Part shown: positions 34,324 to 42,934 of the stretch, in pieces | Layout: each line of letters starts with the position of its first letter | Position numbering within the stretch: the stretch's first letter is position 1 | NCBI RefSeq assembly: GCF_007954505.1 | Contig: NZ_CP042412.1 | Span: 2,294,001-2,358,000 of the forward strand | DNA: 64,000 bases | Direction of reading: 5' to 3' | From: Microbacterium sp. CBA3102 | GTDB lineage: Bacteria; Actinomycetota; Actinomycetes; Actinomycetales; Microbacteriaceae | Notes under the pieces: generated by a model | The model's input: only the letters and a program-made list of their open reading frames with translations | Databases searched by the model: none | Told to the model about the DNA's origin: nothing | Translations under genes and position numbers: made by a program

Positions 34324-35026
34324 CCTGCGCGATGCGGCTCTCCGAAGCCGGATGTTCACCCAGGAGCACTGCGGCGATCCGTCCGGCCTCGGCGACCTGC
34401 ACCGCGCGGATCGGCCCGGGATCGCGACCGATCAGCTGTGCGTGCAGCAGGGGCCAGGCCGGGTCGAGATCCGTGGCCTGTGCGTCCCGGCAGGCGAGGC
34501 ACGCGGACGCTCCGGGGATGACGAGGGGGCCGACCGTCACGCGTCCCGGTTCGAACGACACGGGAAGGTGCGGGACGTCGTCACGGAGGAAGCGGGCGAA
34601 CGGCAGAGCGGCGGCGGCGCCTCGCACGAGCACGACGGCGACAGCGGGTGGCTGAGCAGGATCGACGAGGGTGATGCCCTCGTCCACGAGCGACTCCCGC
34701 ACGCGGTATTCGCACCTGCCGTCGGAGATGCCGATGCTCTCGACCCAGGCGGCACGTGCCGCGGCTGGCTCATCGACCAGGAGCGGTTCCACCCGGGCGA
34801 GCAGGGCGCGAGCCTCTTCGCGCGGGGCGCCGGCGGCATGGGCGATCACGTCGAACGATCCCCGGCGGAAGGGCGAGCGCAAGCGGCTGAGGAGGCGCTC
34901 CACCCAGGGGGCGACAGCATCGAAGCTCAGGGCACTGTCGTAGCCGAGCTGGAGCGTGCATTCGTCGCGCCACAGCAGTGGCGCGTTCGGGTCCACGCGC
35001 GTGAGGATCGGGGGAGTGAGCGGCAT
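34160..35026 (-). CDS. TOMM cyclodehydratase-like / ThiF-fold protein
   Basis: A 288-residue protein resembling the actinobacterial bacteriocin-biosynthesis cyclodehydratase domain group. The N-terminus has RDECTLQLGYD, typical of the leader-binding part. Two cysteine pairs, SACLACRD and EECRCRE, could bind zinc as in ThiF-like proteins. No precursor peptide, dehydrogenase or YcaO protein is nearby, and similar genes sit next to uvrD2 in other actinobacteria, so an ordinary cellular role is likely. ATG 35026 is preceded by GGAGGG and CAGAAT. The 3' end overlaps uvrD2 by 164 bp, unusually long. Confidence 0.65.
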   Translation of the reverse strand: MPLTPPILTRVDPNAPLLWRDECTLQLGYDSALSFDAVAPWVERLLSRLRSPFRRGSFDVIAHAAGAPREEARALLARVEPLLVDEPAAARAAWVESIGISDGRCEYRVRESLVDEGITLVDPAQPPAVAVVLVRGAAAALPFARFLRDDVPHLPVSFEPGRVTVGPLVIPGASACLACRDAQATDLDPAWPLLHAQLIGRDPGPIRAVQVAEAGRIAAVLLGEHPASESRIAQVSADGSIGWHSVRFHEECRCREPWSPSQRGTSTETALPAPPFSPTTATGSSRRA

Positions 35027-35153
35027 CCCTCCGATTCTGGAGGGGGCACGCGCACAGCGATCGCCACTCCGCCGCTTCGGTGGAGAACTCCCTGCGATTC
35101 GCATGACGGGGGAGGAGAAGTGCGACTTCTCGGTTCCGTCCGCGCCGCGTCGG

Positions 35154-36545
35154 TCAGACGGGTCGGTCGTCTTCCGGGGCAGCGTCGTCGTCGTCGCCAT
35201 CTTCGGGCTTGTCCTCCGCGAAGTCGTCGCCGTCGAGCAGCCGCGCCAGCGCCTCGTCGAACTCGTCGGCGACCGGCTGCTCACCGCGCTCCGCGGCCTG
35301 CAGTCGCGCCACGAGCGCCCGGGGGTCGTCGATGTCTTCGGCGGTCGGCATCAGGTCAGGGTAGTCCCACAGCGAGTCCCGTGCACCGATACCCACGGCG
35401 TCCGTCACGGCCTGCCACATCGCCGACGCCTCCCGCATCCGCCGCGGACGAAGCTTGAGCCCGACGAGTGCGCCGAGCGCGTCCTCCGCGGGGCCGCCCA
35501 CCGCGCGCCTCCGGCGGGCTGCTTCCGCGATGCGCGCACCGTCGGGGAGCCGCGATGTCGCCTGTGCGGTCACCACGTCCACCCACCCGTCGATCGTCGC
35601 GATGAGGTTTTCCAGCCGGGTCAGCGCCTCGCGCTGGGCCTCGCTCTGCACGGGGAGCAGTGCGCCGCCCTCGATGGCCGCACGCAACTCCTCCGGGTCG
35701 GAGGGGTCGAGCCGGCTCGCGACGTCTTCCAGAGCATCCACGTCGACCGTGACGCCGCGGGCGAAGTCCGTGATCTGCGCCATCACGTGCAGGTGCAGCC
35801 ATTTCGCGTGCCGGTAGAGACGCGCATACGCGAGCTCCCGGGTGGCGAGGTAGAGCGCGATCTGGTCTTCCGGGATCTCGAGGCCCTCGCCGAAAGCGGT
35901 GAGGTTCTGCGGGATCACGGCCGCCGTGCCGGCGGGGAGCACAGGGATTCCCACGTCGCCACCGGAGACGACCTCGAGCGAGAGGTTCCCGAGCACCTGC
36001 CCGAACTGCGCCGCGAACACGGATCCGCCCAGACCCCGCATCAGCTTTCCGGCGCCCTGGACGACGCCGCGCATCTCCTCGGGGACCTGCGTGTCCAGCG
36101 CGGAGGTCAGTGCATCGGCGATGCTGGTCGACACCGGATCGGCGATCTCCTTCCACACCGGAAGGGTCTTCTCGACCCACTCGCCGCGCGTCATCGCGAT
36201 CGGGGATTCGGCGAGCTCCGAGATCGTGGTCGCCTCGCCCAGCCACAGGTTGGCGAGAGAGAAGGAATCGGCGAGTGAGGTGCGTGATCCGCCGCTGATG
36301 CCCTGCCCGTCGCGGTTGGCGATGAACAGGGCCTGACGCAGGGCGTTCTCCCAGGGGTCACCGCCGAATGCGCCTTGGAGCTGCGACATGATCGTCTGCA
36401 TCATCGCGGGGTCGAGACTGAAGCCGTCCATGCCTTCGAACGCGCCGCGCAGCGCCTCGGGGTCGATGTCGCCACCGCCCTGGTTCGCGAGCATCCGTCG
36501 GAGGAACTCCTGGAAGTCCTCGGGGGTCGGGTCGTTGTCTGCCAT
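35154..36545 (-). CDS. DUF2342 / zincin-like putative metalloprotease family protein
   Basis: A 463-residue soluble protein of the DUF2342 family (Rv3195 position in mycobacteria, from memory). The N-terminal 30 residues and the C-terminal 55 are acidic and flexible. The core segment YLATRELAYARLYRHAKWL corresponds to the family region usually cited as the metalloprotease-like site, but I see no HExxH and the histidine of the REAAHxRLF-type motif appears replaced by tyrosine. Proteolytic activity is therefore doubtful. It is divergent from the Lon-like PDZ gene, an arrangement conserved with mycobacteria. Confidence 0.8.
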   Translation of the reverse strand: MADNDPTPEDFQEFLRRMLANQGGGDIDPEALRGAFEGMDGFSLDPAMMQTIMSQLQGAFGGDPWENALRQALFIANRDGQGISGGSRTSLADSFSLANLWLGEATTISELAESPIAMTRGEWVEKTLPVWKEIADPVSTSIADALTSALDTQVPEEMRGVVQGAGKLMRGLGGSVFAAQFGQVLGNLSLEVVSGGDVGIPVLPAGTAAVIPQNLTAFGEGLEIPEDQIALYLATRELAYARLYRHAKWLHLHVMAQITDFARGVTVDVDALEDVASRLDPSDPEELRAAIEGGALLPVQSEAQREALTRLENLIATIDGWVDVVTAQATSRLPDGARIAEAARRRRAVGGPAEDALGALVGLKLRPRRMREASAMWQAVTDAVGIGARDSLWDYPDLMPTAEDIDDPRALVARLQAAERGEQPVADEFDEALARLLDGDDFAEDKPEDGDDDDAAPEDDRPV

Positions 36546-36662
36546 GTCGCTCGCCTCTCAGCACATCTCTTGCCGTGGCATCTACGCTAGTCACAGGTTT
36601 CTGCGCGCGACCCCGATGCGGGCAGATCGGTGTACGCCGCTCGCGAACGACGGAGGAATGCT

Positions 36663-37754
36663 GTGGATCGAACGCGGTCTGGAAAGCCTGGACTCGGAGT
36701 CTGGGCGCTGATCGTCGCGCTCGTCGCCCTCGTCGTACTGACGTTCCTGCCGTCCCCCTATGTGATCCAACGGCCCGGTCCGGTCTACGACACGCTCGGC
36801 ACCGCGACCGACAAGGACGGCGACGAGGTTCCGCTGATCAAGGTCGACGGCGCCGAGACGTTCGAGACGGCCGGCACGCTGGATCTGACCACCGTGCAGG
36901 TCGTGGGGAACCGTGAGCGAACCCCGAGCTGGTTCGAGCTGGCCCTGGCCTGGATGGACTCCTCGCGCGCCGTCGTGCCGCTGGACTCCGTCTTCCCTGA
37001 AGGCGTGACGACCGAGCAGCGCGACGAGCGCAACGCCACGCTGATGATCGACTCACAGCACGAGGCCACCGCAGCCGCGTTGAACGAGCTCGGGTACGAC
37101 ACCGGCGCGCAGGTCGTGGTGGTCGACGCCGTCCCCGACTCACCGGCACAGGGCGTGCTCGAGGCCGACGACGTGATCACCGCGATCGACGGCGCACCAG
37201 TGGCCTCGGCGACGCAGCTGCGAGAGGCGATCCAGGTGGCGGCGGGCGACCCCGTGACGCTCACCGTGCTGCGTGATGACGAGGAGCAGACGGTCGAGGT
37301 GACACCGGTGGAGCACGTGGAGGGCGGGGTCACGACCTGGCTCATCGGCGTCACGCTCCGCACGGACTACGACTTCGAGATCGATGTCACCATCCAGTTG
37401 GACAACGTCGGCGGGCCCAGTGCAGGGATGATGTTCGCGCTGGGGATCATCGACACCCTCACCGAGGGGGAGCTCAACGGTGGGGAGAATATCGCCGGTA
37501 CCGGGACCATCGATGCCGCGGGCACCGTCGGTCCGATCGGCGGGATCCGGCAGAAGCTGTACGGTGCGCGCGACGCCGGCGCGGAGTTCTTCCTCGCGCC
37601 CGCGGCGAACTGCGACGAGGTCGTCGGGCACGTCCCGGACGGACTCCAGGTGATCCGCACCGCGACGCTCGACGAGTCGCTCGCCGCGCTCGAGGTGATC
37701 GCCGACGACGGCGACGTCGCCGCGCTGCCGACGTGCGAGACCGCCGGCAGCTGA
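36663..37754 (+). CDS. membrane-anchored PDZ and Lon-type serine protease
   Basis: A 363-residue protein with one N-terminal membrane helix (about 11-30), a PDZ domain (about 150-240) and an S16 Lon-like protease domain. The catalytic serine is in GGPSAGMMFALGI and the lysine in GGIRQKLYGA, the Ser-Lys dyad of the family. The active site should be outside the membrane. I chose GTG 36663 for its GGAGG ribosome-binding site over ATG 36630, which would add 11 residues. It heads a tandem with the UPF0182 gene 77 bp downstream; the pairing is conserved in actinobacteria. Confidence 0.88.
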   Translation: MDRTRSGKPGLGVWALIVALVALVVLTFLPSPYVIQRPGPVYDTLGTATDKDGDEVPLIKVDGAETFETAGTLDLTTVQVVGNRERTPSWFELALAWMDSSRAVVPLDSVFPEGVTTEQRDERNATLMIDSQHEATAAALNELGYDTGAQVVVVDAVPDSPAQGVLEADDVITAIDGAPVASATQLREAIQVAAGDPVTLTVLRDDEEQTVEVTPVEHVEGGVTTWLIGVTLRTDYDFEIDVTIQLDNVGGPSAGMMFALGIIDTLTEGELNGGENIAGTGTIDAAGTVGPIGGIRQKLYGARDAGAEFFLAPAANCDEVVGHVPDGLQVIRTATLDESLAALEVIADDGDVAALPTCETAGS

Positions 37755-37819
37755 TCCCCGACCGGGCACCGTGACCTCGCCGTGACCGGGATGACAGCCT
37801 GCGCACAGTGAGCGATGCC

Positions 37820-37825
37820 TAGGAT
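37820..37825 (+). promoter_or_regulatory. -10 element for the UPF0182 gene
   Basis: TAGGAT, then GGAGGG, then GTG at 37832. Confidence 0.5.
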
Positions 37826-37831
37826 GGAGGG

Positions 37832-40741
37832 GTGACCTCGACCTCAGCTCCGACTCCGGCCACGCCTCGAACGTCCCGACGTATTCTCGGCATCTCTCTG
37901 GTGATCATCGCCGCCCTGATCGCGGTGTTCTTCGTGTTCGCCTCCCTCTACACCGAATTCCTCTGGTTCGACCAGCTGGGCTTCACCGGTGTCCTCACCA
38001 CGCAGTGGATCGCCACGGCGGTGATGTTCGTGGTGGGCTTCCTCGGAATGGCGGTGCCGCTGTTCGTCGCCATCCAGCTCGCGTACCGGCTGCGCCCGGT
38101 GTACGTGCGGCTCAGCTCTCAGCTGGACCGCTACCAGGAGGTCATCGAGCCGCTGCGTCGACTCGCGATGTGGGGCATGCCGATCTTCTTCGGGCTCTTC
38201 GCCGGATTCGCCGCCGCGGGGCAGTGGAAGACGGTGTGGCTCTGGGCCAACGGTGTCGCCACGTCCAGTGTCGACCCGCAGTTCGGCATCGACACCGGGT
38301 TCTACATGTTCGCGATGCCGTTCTACTCGATCCTGCTCGCGTTCGTGTCGGCGGTCCTGCTCCTCGCGCTGCTGGTCACCGCGCTCGTCTCCTACCTGTA
38401 CGGATCGGTTCGTGTGGGCCAGGGAGAGCTGCGCATCTCCAAGCCTGCGCGTATCCAGCTCGCGGTCATCGCGGGTCTCTACCTGCTCGTGCAGGCGGCG
38501 AGCCTGTGGCTCGACCAGTACAAGACCCTCGTCGAGCCCGACGACCGCATCACGGGTGCGGCGTACACGGGTGTCAACGCGACGATCCCGGGCCTCGCGA
38601 TCCTCGCCATCATCGCCGCCGTCGTGGCGATCCTGTTCTTCGTCACCGCGGTCATCGGCCGCTGGCGCTTCCCGCTCGCGGCCACGGCGCTCCTGATCGT
38701 CGCCGCGCTCGTCGTCGGGGTCGGCTACCCCTGGGTGGTCACCACCTTCCAGGTGAAGCCGAACCAGAACGCCTACCAGGCGGAGTACTACCAGCGGAAC
38801 ATCGACGGCACGAAGGAGGCCTACGGCGTCGCAGACCTCGAGACCACGCCGTTCGCCGCCAAGACGGACGCCGAGGCCGGTCAGCTGCGCGCCGATGCCG
38901 AGACCACGGCGTCGACCCGCATCATGGACCCCAAGGTCATCCCGCCCACGGTGCGTCAGCTCGAGCAGTACCGCGGCTACTACCAGTTCCAGACGACCAT
39001 GGACGTCGACCGCTACGAGATCGACGGCCAGATGCAGGACACCGTGGTGTCCGTGCGTGACCTCGACATGTCCGGTCTCGGCGACGGCGACAACTGGAAC
39101 AACCGTGTGGCGGTCTACACGCACGGCTACGGTCTCGTGGCCGCCGCGGGCAACCAGCGGACCTCGGACGGCGAGCCGGTGTTCCTCGAGCGCGGCATCC
39201 CGTCCTCCGGGTTCCTGACGGACCGGGAGAACTTCGAGCCTCGCGTCTACTTCGGCGAGAAGTCGCCCGAGTACTCGATCGTCGGAGCGCCCGAAGGCGC
39301 CGAGCCGGCCGAGATCGACTACCCGCGGGGCAAGGACGGCTCCAGCGAGACCAAGACGACGTTCTCCGGGGACGGCGGACCCAAGATCGGCGACACGTTC
39401 ACGAAGCTGCTGTACGCGCTGAAGTTCCAGTCCGAGCAGATCCTGTTCTCGAACCTCGTGAACGAGGAGTCGCAGATCCTCTACGACCGCGATCCGACGA
39501 CCCGTGTGCAGAAGGTCGCGCCCTACCTCGAGCTCGACAGCGATCCGTACCCGAGTGTGGTGGACGGTCGTATCGTCTGGATCGTCGACGGCTACACCAC
39601 GAGCCAGACCTACCCGTACTCGACGAGCGTGAGCCTGTCGGACGCGATCGCCGACTCCAACGTCACGTCGCCGACGCTGGCCATCGACGACATCAACTAC
39701 ATCCGCAACTCGGTCAAGGCCACGGTCGACGCCTACGACGGCTCCGTGACGCTGTACGCCTGGGACGATGAGGACCCGGTCCTCAAGACCTGGCAGAAGA
39801 TCTACCCGTCGACGTTGAAGCCGATCAGCGACATGTCGGGTGAGTTGATGAGCCATGTGCGCTACCCGACGGACCTGTTCAAGGTGCAGCGCGACATCCT
39901 CGGCGTCTACCACGTCGACAAGGCCGGCTCCTTCGCACAGCAGGACAACCGCTGGCAGACGCCGAACGACCCGCGCAGCGAGTCGATGCTGCAGCCGCCG
40001 TACTACCTGACGATGCAGATGCCCGGCCAGGATTCCCCGCGGTTCTCGATGTTCTCGACGTTCATCCCGAACTCGCAGGGCTCGGGCGGCAGCCGCGACG
40101 TGCTCATGGGCTACCTCGCGGTGGACTCGGACGCCGGTTCGGAGAAGGGCGTGAAGGCAGAGGGCTACGGCCAGCTGCGGATGCTCGAGATCGACACGGA
40201 CACGACGGTGCCGGGCCCCGGCCAGGTGCAGAACACCTACAACTCCGACACGTCCGTCGTGCCTCAGCTCAACCTGCTGCAACAGGGAGAGTCGGAGGTC
40301 ATCTACGGCAACCTGCTGACGTTGCCGGTCGGTGGCGGTCTGCTCTATGTGCAGCCGGTGTATGTGCAGTCCTCCGAGGGCACGCAGCTGCCGCGTCTGC
40401 AGAAGGTGCTGGTCGCGTTCGGTGATCGCGTCGCTTTCGAGAACACGCTGACCGAGGCTCTGGACACGCTCTTCGGCGGGGATTCCGGTGCCGCCGGTGG
40501 TGACGACACGGTCGAGCCGAGTGACCCGGACACGGAGACCCCGGACGCCGGCGAGACGCCGACCGAGCCCACGCAGCCGACGGATGCGCAGGCCGACGCC
40601 TTGGCTGCCGCGCAGCAGGCACTGGTCGACCGTGAGACGGCGCTGCAGTCGGGTGACCTCACGAAGTTCGCGGAGGCCGATGAGCGCCTCACCGCGGCCG
40701 TCGAGAAGCTCCTGGAGCTGGACGCCGCCGCCGAGAAGTGA
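37832..40741 (+). CDS. UPF0182 (COG1615) large membrane protein
   Basis: A 969-residue protein with seven transmembrane helices in residues 15-310 and a large extracytoplasmic domain after them. TEFLWFDQLGF after the first helix is the family's conserved loop. The C-terminal 110 residues are acidic and then helical (EPSDPDTETPDAGETPTEP). Length and layout match mycobacterial Rv3193c, whose function is unknown to me. GTG 37832 sits exactly after a TAGGAT-GGAGGG element. A perfect terminator follows 20 bp downstream. Confidence 0.92.
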   Translation: MTSTSAPTPATPRTSRRILGISLVIIAALIAVFFVFASLYTEFLWFDQLGFTGVLTTQWIATAVMFVVGFLGMAVPLFVAIQLAYRLRPVYVRLSSQLDRYQEVIEPLRRLAMWGMPIFFGLFAGFAAAGQWKTVWLWANGVATSSVDPQFGIDTGFYMFAMPFYSILLAFVSAVLLLALLVTALVSYLYGSVRVGQGELRISKPARIQLAVIAGLYLLVQAASLWLDQYKTLVEPDDRITGAAYTGVNATIPGLAILAIIAAVVAILFFVTAVIGRWRFPLAATALLIVAALVVGVGYPWVVTTFQVKPNQNAYQAEYYQRNIDGTKEAYGVADLETTPFAAKTDAEAGQLRADAETTASTRIMDPKVIPPTVRQLEQYRGYYQFQTTMDVDRYEIDGQMQDTVVSVRDLDMSGLGDGDNWNNRVAVYTHGYGLVAAAGNQRTSDGEPVFLERGIPSSGFLTDRENFEPRVYFGEKSPEYSIVGAPEGAEPAEIDYPRGKDGSSETKTTFSGDGGPKIGDTFTKLLYALKFQSEQILFSNLVNEESQILYDRDPTTRVQKVAPYLELDSDPYPSVVDGRIVWIVDGYTTSQTYPYSTSVSLSDAIADSNVTSPTLAIDDINYIRNSVKATVDAYDGSVTLYAWDDEDPVLKTWQKIYPSTLKPISDMSGELMSHVRYPTDLFKVQRDILGVYHVDKAGSFAQQDNRWQTPNDPRSESMLQPPYYLTMQMPGQDSPRFSMFSTFIPNSQGSGGSRDVLMGYLAVDSDAGSEKGVKAEGYGQLRMLEIDTDTTVPGPGQVQNTYNSDTSVVPQLNLLQQGESEVIYGNLLTLPVGGGLLYVQPVYVQSSEGTQLPRLQKVLVAFGDRVAFENTLTEALDTLFGGDSGAAGGDDTVEPSDPDTETPDAGETPTEPTQPTDAQADALAAAQQALVDRETALQSGDLTKFAEADERLTAAVEKLLELDAAAEK

Positions 40742-40760
40742 GTCGTCCCGCACCCCAGTG

Positions 40761-40792
40761 AAATGGGCGCCCCCGTGAGGGGGCGCCCATTT
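40761..40792 (+). terminator. rho-independent terminator after the UPF0182 gene
   Basis: Perfect 14-bp arms (40761-40774, 40779-40792) around the tetraloop GTGA, followed by TTCTGTT. The A-rich 5' side and T-rich 3' side could terminate either strand. Confidence 0.88.
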
Positions 40793-40851
40793 CTGTTCCA
40801 CCGGCGCGGCTCCGATTCGCGAGTGGTCGTGCGGCAGGACATGCTGGTGGC

Positions 40852-41823
40852 ATGCGAAGCGTGATCGTCTGGGGTGAGCGTCACCAGGTCGCTCTCTATC
40901 TCGCGGCGATCGCCGCGGGTGGCGTGCTGGGACTGCTGGTGCCCTCTGCAGCGCGTCCGCTCGAACTCGCGATCACCCCGGTGCTCGGTGTGCTCCTCTT
41001 CGCCACCTTCCTCGGAGTGCCCTTCCCGGCGATCGGCCGGGCGTTGCGCGACGGGCGGTTCCTCGCCGTCCTCCTCGCGGTGAACTTCGTGATCGTGCCC
41101 GTGGTGGTGTTCGGGCTCTCGCGTTTCGTGGCGCATGACGCGGCGTTGCTGGCCGGCGTCCTCCTGGTGCTGCTCACCCCCTGCGTCGACTATGTGATCG
41201 TGTTCACCGGGCTCGGGGGAAGGGCGAAGGAACGGCTGCTCGCGGCAGCACCGATCCTGATGCTCGGACAGATGCTGCTGCTCCCGCTCTTTCTGTGGTG
41301 GTTCGTCGGCGTGGATCTGGTCCGAACCGTCGAGCTCACCCCGTTCATCGAGGCCTTCGTCTGGGTGATCCTCCTGCCCCTCGCGGCCGCGGGGGCGGTG
41401 CAGTACGCGGCGTCTCGGTCGCGGTGGGGGCGGAGCGTCGAGGCGGTGGCGGCCGATGCGATGGTGCCGCTGATGATGCTGACGCTCGCCGTCGTCGTCG
41501 CCTCCCAAGTGCACGGCGTGAGTGCGCGCCTGGCGGACCTCTGGGTCGCCGTGCCGATCTTCCTCGGGTTCGCCGCCCTGATGCTCCCTCTCGGCGCAGT
41601 CGCCGGTCGTGTCTCGAAGCTCGGCGTCCCCGCTCGACGTGCGATCGTCTTCTCCGGCGCGACACGCAACTCGCTCGTCGTCCTTCCGCTGGCGCTCGCT
41701 CTTCCGGCATCCTTCGCTCTCGCACCGTTGGTGGTGGTGACGCAGACGATCGTCGAGCTGATCGTGATGGTGGCGTTCGTCCGGCTCGTTCCACGACTCA
41801 TCCGAACCGGGGAGATCTCGTGA
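40852..41823 (+). CDS. Acr3/BASS-family membrane transporter (arsenic resistance-like)
   Basis: A 323-residue membrane protein with about ten helices, of the bile acid/arsenite/riboflavin transporter superfamily. The re-entrant motif LLTPCVDYVIVFTGLGGRAKERLL carries the cysteine and the surrounding residues found in Acr3-like arsenite exporters, and FSGATRNSLVVLPLALALP is the second conserved crossing segment. Substrate assignment is tentative: no arsR or arsC is nearby, and the core-gene setting suggests another anion. ATG 40852 lies 6 bases after CATGCT, a weak -10 form. Confidence 0.7.
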   Translation: MRSVIVWGERHQVALYLAAIAAGGVLGLLVPSAARPLELAITPVLGVLLFATFLGVPFPAIGRALRDGRFLAVLLAVNFVIVPVVVFGLSRFVAHDAALLAGVLLVLLTPCVDYVIVFTGLGGRAKERLLAAAPILMLGQMLLLPLFLWWFVGVDLVRTVELTPFIEAFVWVILLPLAAAGAVQYAASRSRWGRSVEAVAADAMVPLMMLTLAVVVASQVHGVSARLADLWVAVPIFLGFAALMLPLGAVAGRVSKLGVPARRAIVFSGATRNSLVVLPLALALPASFALAPLVVVTQTIVELIVMVAFVRLVPRLIRTGEIS

Positions 41824-41883
41824 TCCGGCCGGCTTCGCGCCCGCGGGCGACGTCCACGCGCACGTGCTCTTGCAGGAAAGGCG

Positions 41884-41925
41884 AAAGGCCCTCTGATCTG
41901 GATTTCTCTAGATCAGAGGGCCTTT
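41884..41925 (-). terminator. terminator downstream of tRNA-Met
   Basis: Perfect 16-bp arms (41884-41899, 41910-41925) with a 10-base loop. On the minus strand it lies directly after the tRNA; on the plus strand it may also stop transcripts of the transporter. Confidence 0.8.
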
Positions 41926-41931
41926 CATTTG

Positions 41932-42005
41932 TTGCGGGGACAGGATTTGAACCTGCGACCTCCGGGTTATGAGCCCGGCGAGCTACCGAACTGCTCCACC
42001 CCGCG
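41932..42005 (-). tRNA. initiator tRNA-Met (CAT)
   Basis: A 74-base tRNA with anticodon CAT (plus-strand 41969-41971). The first pair is C1-A72, unpaired in the Watson-Crick sense, and the anticodon stem has three G-C pairs; both are hallmarks of the initiator tRNA. The T-arm GGTTCAAATCC is intact. CCA is not encoded. A terminator follows. Confidence 0.95.
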
Positions 42006-42099
42006 GCACAAGAAGTAACTTATCACGGAATGCGGACCTCGGCGAATCGAGGCGCTCGGGGATGACGCCCCGGGCGTGTCGATGCGGGAGGATGGATGT

Positions 42100-42909
42100 A
42101 TGTCCGAGACAGCAGCCGTCCCCGTCGCCGTGTGTCAGTTCGCGCCGACCGCTTCCCGTTCGGAGAACCGCGAGAAGATCGCGGAGTTGACGGCGGAGGC
42201 AGCGGCTCGCGGGGCCAGGCTGATCGTCTTCCCCGAGTACTCGAGCTACTTCGTCGACCCGATGGACGAGAGCCTCGCGGCGAACGCGGAAGACCTCGAC
42301 GGGGACTTCGTCACGACGCTCACCGCGCTCGCCGCCGATCATGCGGTCGTGATCGTCGCAGGGCTGGTGGAGCGCGCGTCGGACGACCGCCGCGTGCGGA
42401 ACACGCTCGTCGCGGTGCGGGGTGACGGTGTCCTCGCGGTCTATCGCAAGCAGCACCTCTACGACGCGTTCGGACAGACGGAGTCCGACTGGATCGAGGC
42501 CGGCGACGTGGGTGAGGCATCGACGTTCGAGCTCGCCGGTCTGCGGTTCGGGCTCATGACCTGTTACGACCTGCGTTTCCCGGAGGTCGCCAGGTCGCTG
42601 GTCGACGCGGGGACCGATGCGCTGGTCGTGCCTGCGGAGTGGGTGCGAGGTCCGCTCAAGGAGCACCACTGGACCACGCTGCTCGCCGCGCGTGCGATCG
42701 AGAACACCGTGTACGTGGTCGCGGCGGACCACCCCACGCCGATCGGCGTCGGGCATTCGCAGATCATCGATCCGCAGGGCGTCGTCCTCGCCGGGGTCGG
42801 CACCGCGCCCGGAATCGCGGTGGCGGTCGTGGAACGCTCTGCGATCGACCGGGTGCGCGCCGTGAACCCCTCGCTCCGTGTGCGGCGGTACGCCGTCGTG
42901 CCGCGCTGA
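42100..42909 (+). CDS. carbon-nitrogen hydrolase (nitrilase superfamily)
   Basis: A 269-residue amidase-type enzyme with the full catalytic set: E46 in FPEYSS, K117 in YRKQHLYD and C155 in TCYDLRFPE. The RFPE sequence after the cysteine places it with Nit/omega-amidase-like or deaminated-glutathione amidase-like branches rather than true nitrilases; the substrate is uncertain. ATG 42100 has GGGAGGATGG upstream; a longer frame to 42076 is less likely. It converges with the aminotransferase gene. Confidence 0.85.
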   Translation: MSETAAVPVAVCQFAPTASRSENREKIAELTAEAAARGARLIVFPEYSSYFVDPMDESLAANAEDLDGDFVTTLTALAADHAVVIVAGLVERASDDRRVRNTLVAVRGDGVLAVYRKQHLYDAFGQTESDWIEAGDVGEASTFELAGLRFGLMTCYDLRFPEVARSLVDAGTDALVVPAEWVRGPLKEHHWTTLLAARAIENTVYVVAADHPTPIGVGHSQIIDPQGVVLAGVGTAPGIAVAVVERSAIDRVRAVNPSLRVRRYAVVPR

Positions 42910-42934
42910 GGGAACGATCCGGTCCCTCGAACGC

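Noticed and set aside
37844..40801. 985-codon minus-strand frame over the UPF0182 gene
   Set aside because: Exact shadow of the plus-strand gene; low-complexity Arg/Val/Asp composition and no recognisable domain.
40852..41823. Arsenic-resistance operon
   Set aside because: Only a transporter-like gene is present; no arsR, arsC or arsM nearby.
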